A stretch of DNA of 6,274 nt from Spirochaetaceae bacterium. GTDB lineage: Bacteria; Spirochaetota; Spirochaetia; Treponematales; Breznakiellaceae. The position numbers and the translations under genes are program-made. Each line of letters starts with the position of its first letter. Within the stretch, counting starts at the first letter, position 1. The notes under the pieces are model-generated. The model saw nothing but the letters and a program-made list of their open reading frames with translations. It searched no databases and had not been told where the DNA came from. Below, piece by piece: positions 5,626 to 6,274 of this stretch. The stretch spans positions 1 through 6,274 of the forward strand of contig JAIRSS010000086.1 in the NCBI GenBank assembly GCA_031255315.1, written 5' to 3'.

Positions 5626-6274
5626 CTATGCCGCGGCAGGCGCGCTGGCGCCCTTCCACCGGCGGATCTGAATGACGAAGGTAACCACGGTAATTACGAG
5701 AAGCGCCGCCTGCGGGATAAGGGTTTCTAAGGTGGGATATATCCCCAAAATATCAATAGAAGCAACTCCCGGTACCGGACTAACCCCAATAACATTCCCC
5801 TCTTGCAATTCTTTAATCCCGTTGCCGGCAAAAGTAATGGACATGGCAAAAAGCAGGATACTGGTACCCAAGAAAAAGGGCTTTAATGGAAGCCGGAAGC
5901 TTACAGCCCTAATCAGGATATAGATGATAACCAGAAGAACAATGCCGACGCCCAGACCCACCCACACCATATTGATATATTTTTCGGTACTGGCCAGCAG
6001 AGCCTGGTAAAAGAGAATGGTTTCGGCGCCTTCCCGGAAAACCGCCAGAAAGGCAGCAAAGGCCAGGGAAAACATACTGCCCCGTGTAATAGAGGACTTG
6101 ACTTTGCTTTCTATATAACCGGTCCAGGCTTCCGCTTCGGCTTTGGAAACCATCCAGTTACTGACATAAAAGAGGACGGCCACTGCCAACAGCATAGTGG
6201 CCCCTTCGATAATCTCCTGGTTTTGCCCCCCGGCGACGCTGGTGATCTGGTTCAGGATCCACGCCATGACGACG
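5626..6274 (-). CDS. FTR1-family high-affinity iron permease (5' end outside window)
   Basis: C-terminal part of an inner-membrane iron permease, about 215 codons. The frame stays open to the right edge, so the methionine at 6267 is internal and not the start. Numbering from that Met, the second REXXE iron-coordinating motif is REGAE at 78-82 in AVFREGAETILFYQAL, followed by membrane segments at about 98-120, 131-149 and 183-201; another membrane segment lies near 23-39. GNGIKELQEG (148-157) and LGIYPTLETLIPQ (174-186) are also typical of bacterial FTR1/EfeU proteins. The first REXXE motif and any N-terminal periplasmic extension lie outside the window. The protein moves iron across the cytoplasmic membrane, taking it from the P19 protein encoded next; it corresponds to Cj1658. 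The short Ala-rich tail (GASAPAAA) is unremarkable. Identity is very secure; oxidation state of the transported iron is not readable. Confidence 0.95.
   Translation of the reverse strand, partial: VVMAWILNQITSVAGGQNQEIIEGATMLLAVAVLFYVSNWMVSKAEAEAWTGYIESKVKSSITRGSMFSLAFAAFLAVFREGAETILFYQALLASTEKYINMVWVGLGVGIVLLVIIYILIRAVSFRLPLKPFFLGTSILLFAMSITFAGNGIKELQEGNVIGVSPVPGVASIDILGIYPTLETLIPQAALLVITVVTFVIQIRRWKGASAPAAA

Overview
The window holds part of one long operon, all on the minus strand. It reads from a truncated FTR1 iron permease at the right edge, through a P19/Tp34-family periplasmic iron protein, a polytopic membrane protein with a C-terminal Cys-rich FtrD-like (DUF2318) domain, two paralogous MacB/FtsX-type ABC permeases and their LolD/MacB-type ATPase, to a truncated FMN-binding lipoprotein at the left edge. 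Gene order and content match the P19/Ftr1 iron-uptake locus known from Campylobacter jejuni (cj1658-cj1663 and neighbours) and found widely in other bacteria. The main difference is the last gene, an FMN-binding lipoprotein where Campylobacter has thioredoxin-like proteins.

Organism: no rRNA or other marker is present, so this is inference. The sequence is fairly GC-rich, uses strong Shine-Dalgarno sites, and codes for exported proteins including a lipoprotein with a loose lipobox. A Tp34-like protein next to FTR1, DUF2318 and a PplA-like FMN lipoprotein would suit a spirochaete of the Treponema group, such as a gut-associated lineage. Other anaerobic or host-associated bacteria cannot be excluded.

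Layout in transcription order: FTR1 C-terminal part (6274-5626), a 79-nt gap with a clear ribosome binding site, P19 (5546-4953), a 96-nt gap with a strong GC hairpin followed by a short T tract, DUF2318 protein (4856-3567), permease 1 (3554-2238), permease 2 (2231-1083; only 6 nt after permease 1), a 61-nt gap, ATPase (1021-317), and the FMN lipoprotein (302-1, running off the window; an alternative start at 320 overlaps the ATPase stop). There is no non-coding stretch above 300 bases, no mobile element, RNA gene or CRISPR array. The promoter must lie beyond position 6274.

How they may work together: P19 binds iron (and copper) in the periplasm and hands it to FTR1, which moves it across the inner membrane. 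The DUF2318 protein and the FMN lipoprotein look like redox parts, able to change the oxidation state of iron or of thiols outside the cytoplasm. The ABC permease pair with its ATPase is of the mechanotransmission (MacB/LolCDE) type, not an importer type, so its job in the system is open. The system is therefore a known one. The points worth a second look are the flavin lipoprotein variant, the hairpin that splits the operon, the duplicated permeases and two homopolymeric tracts that could allow frame slippage.
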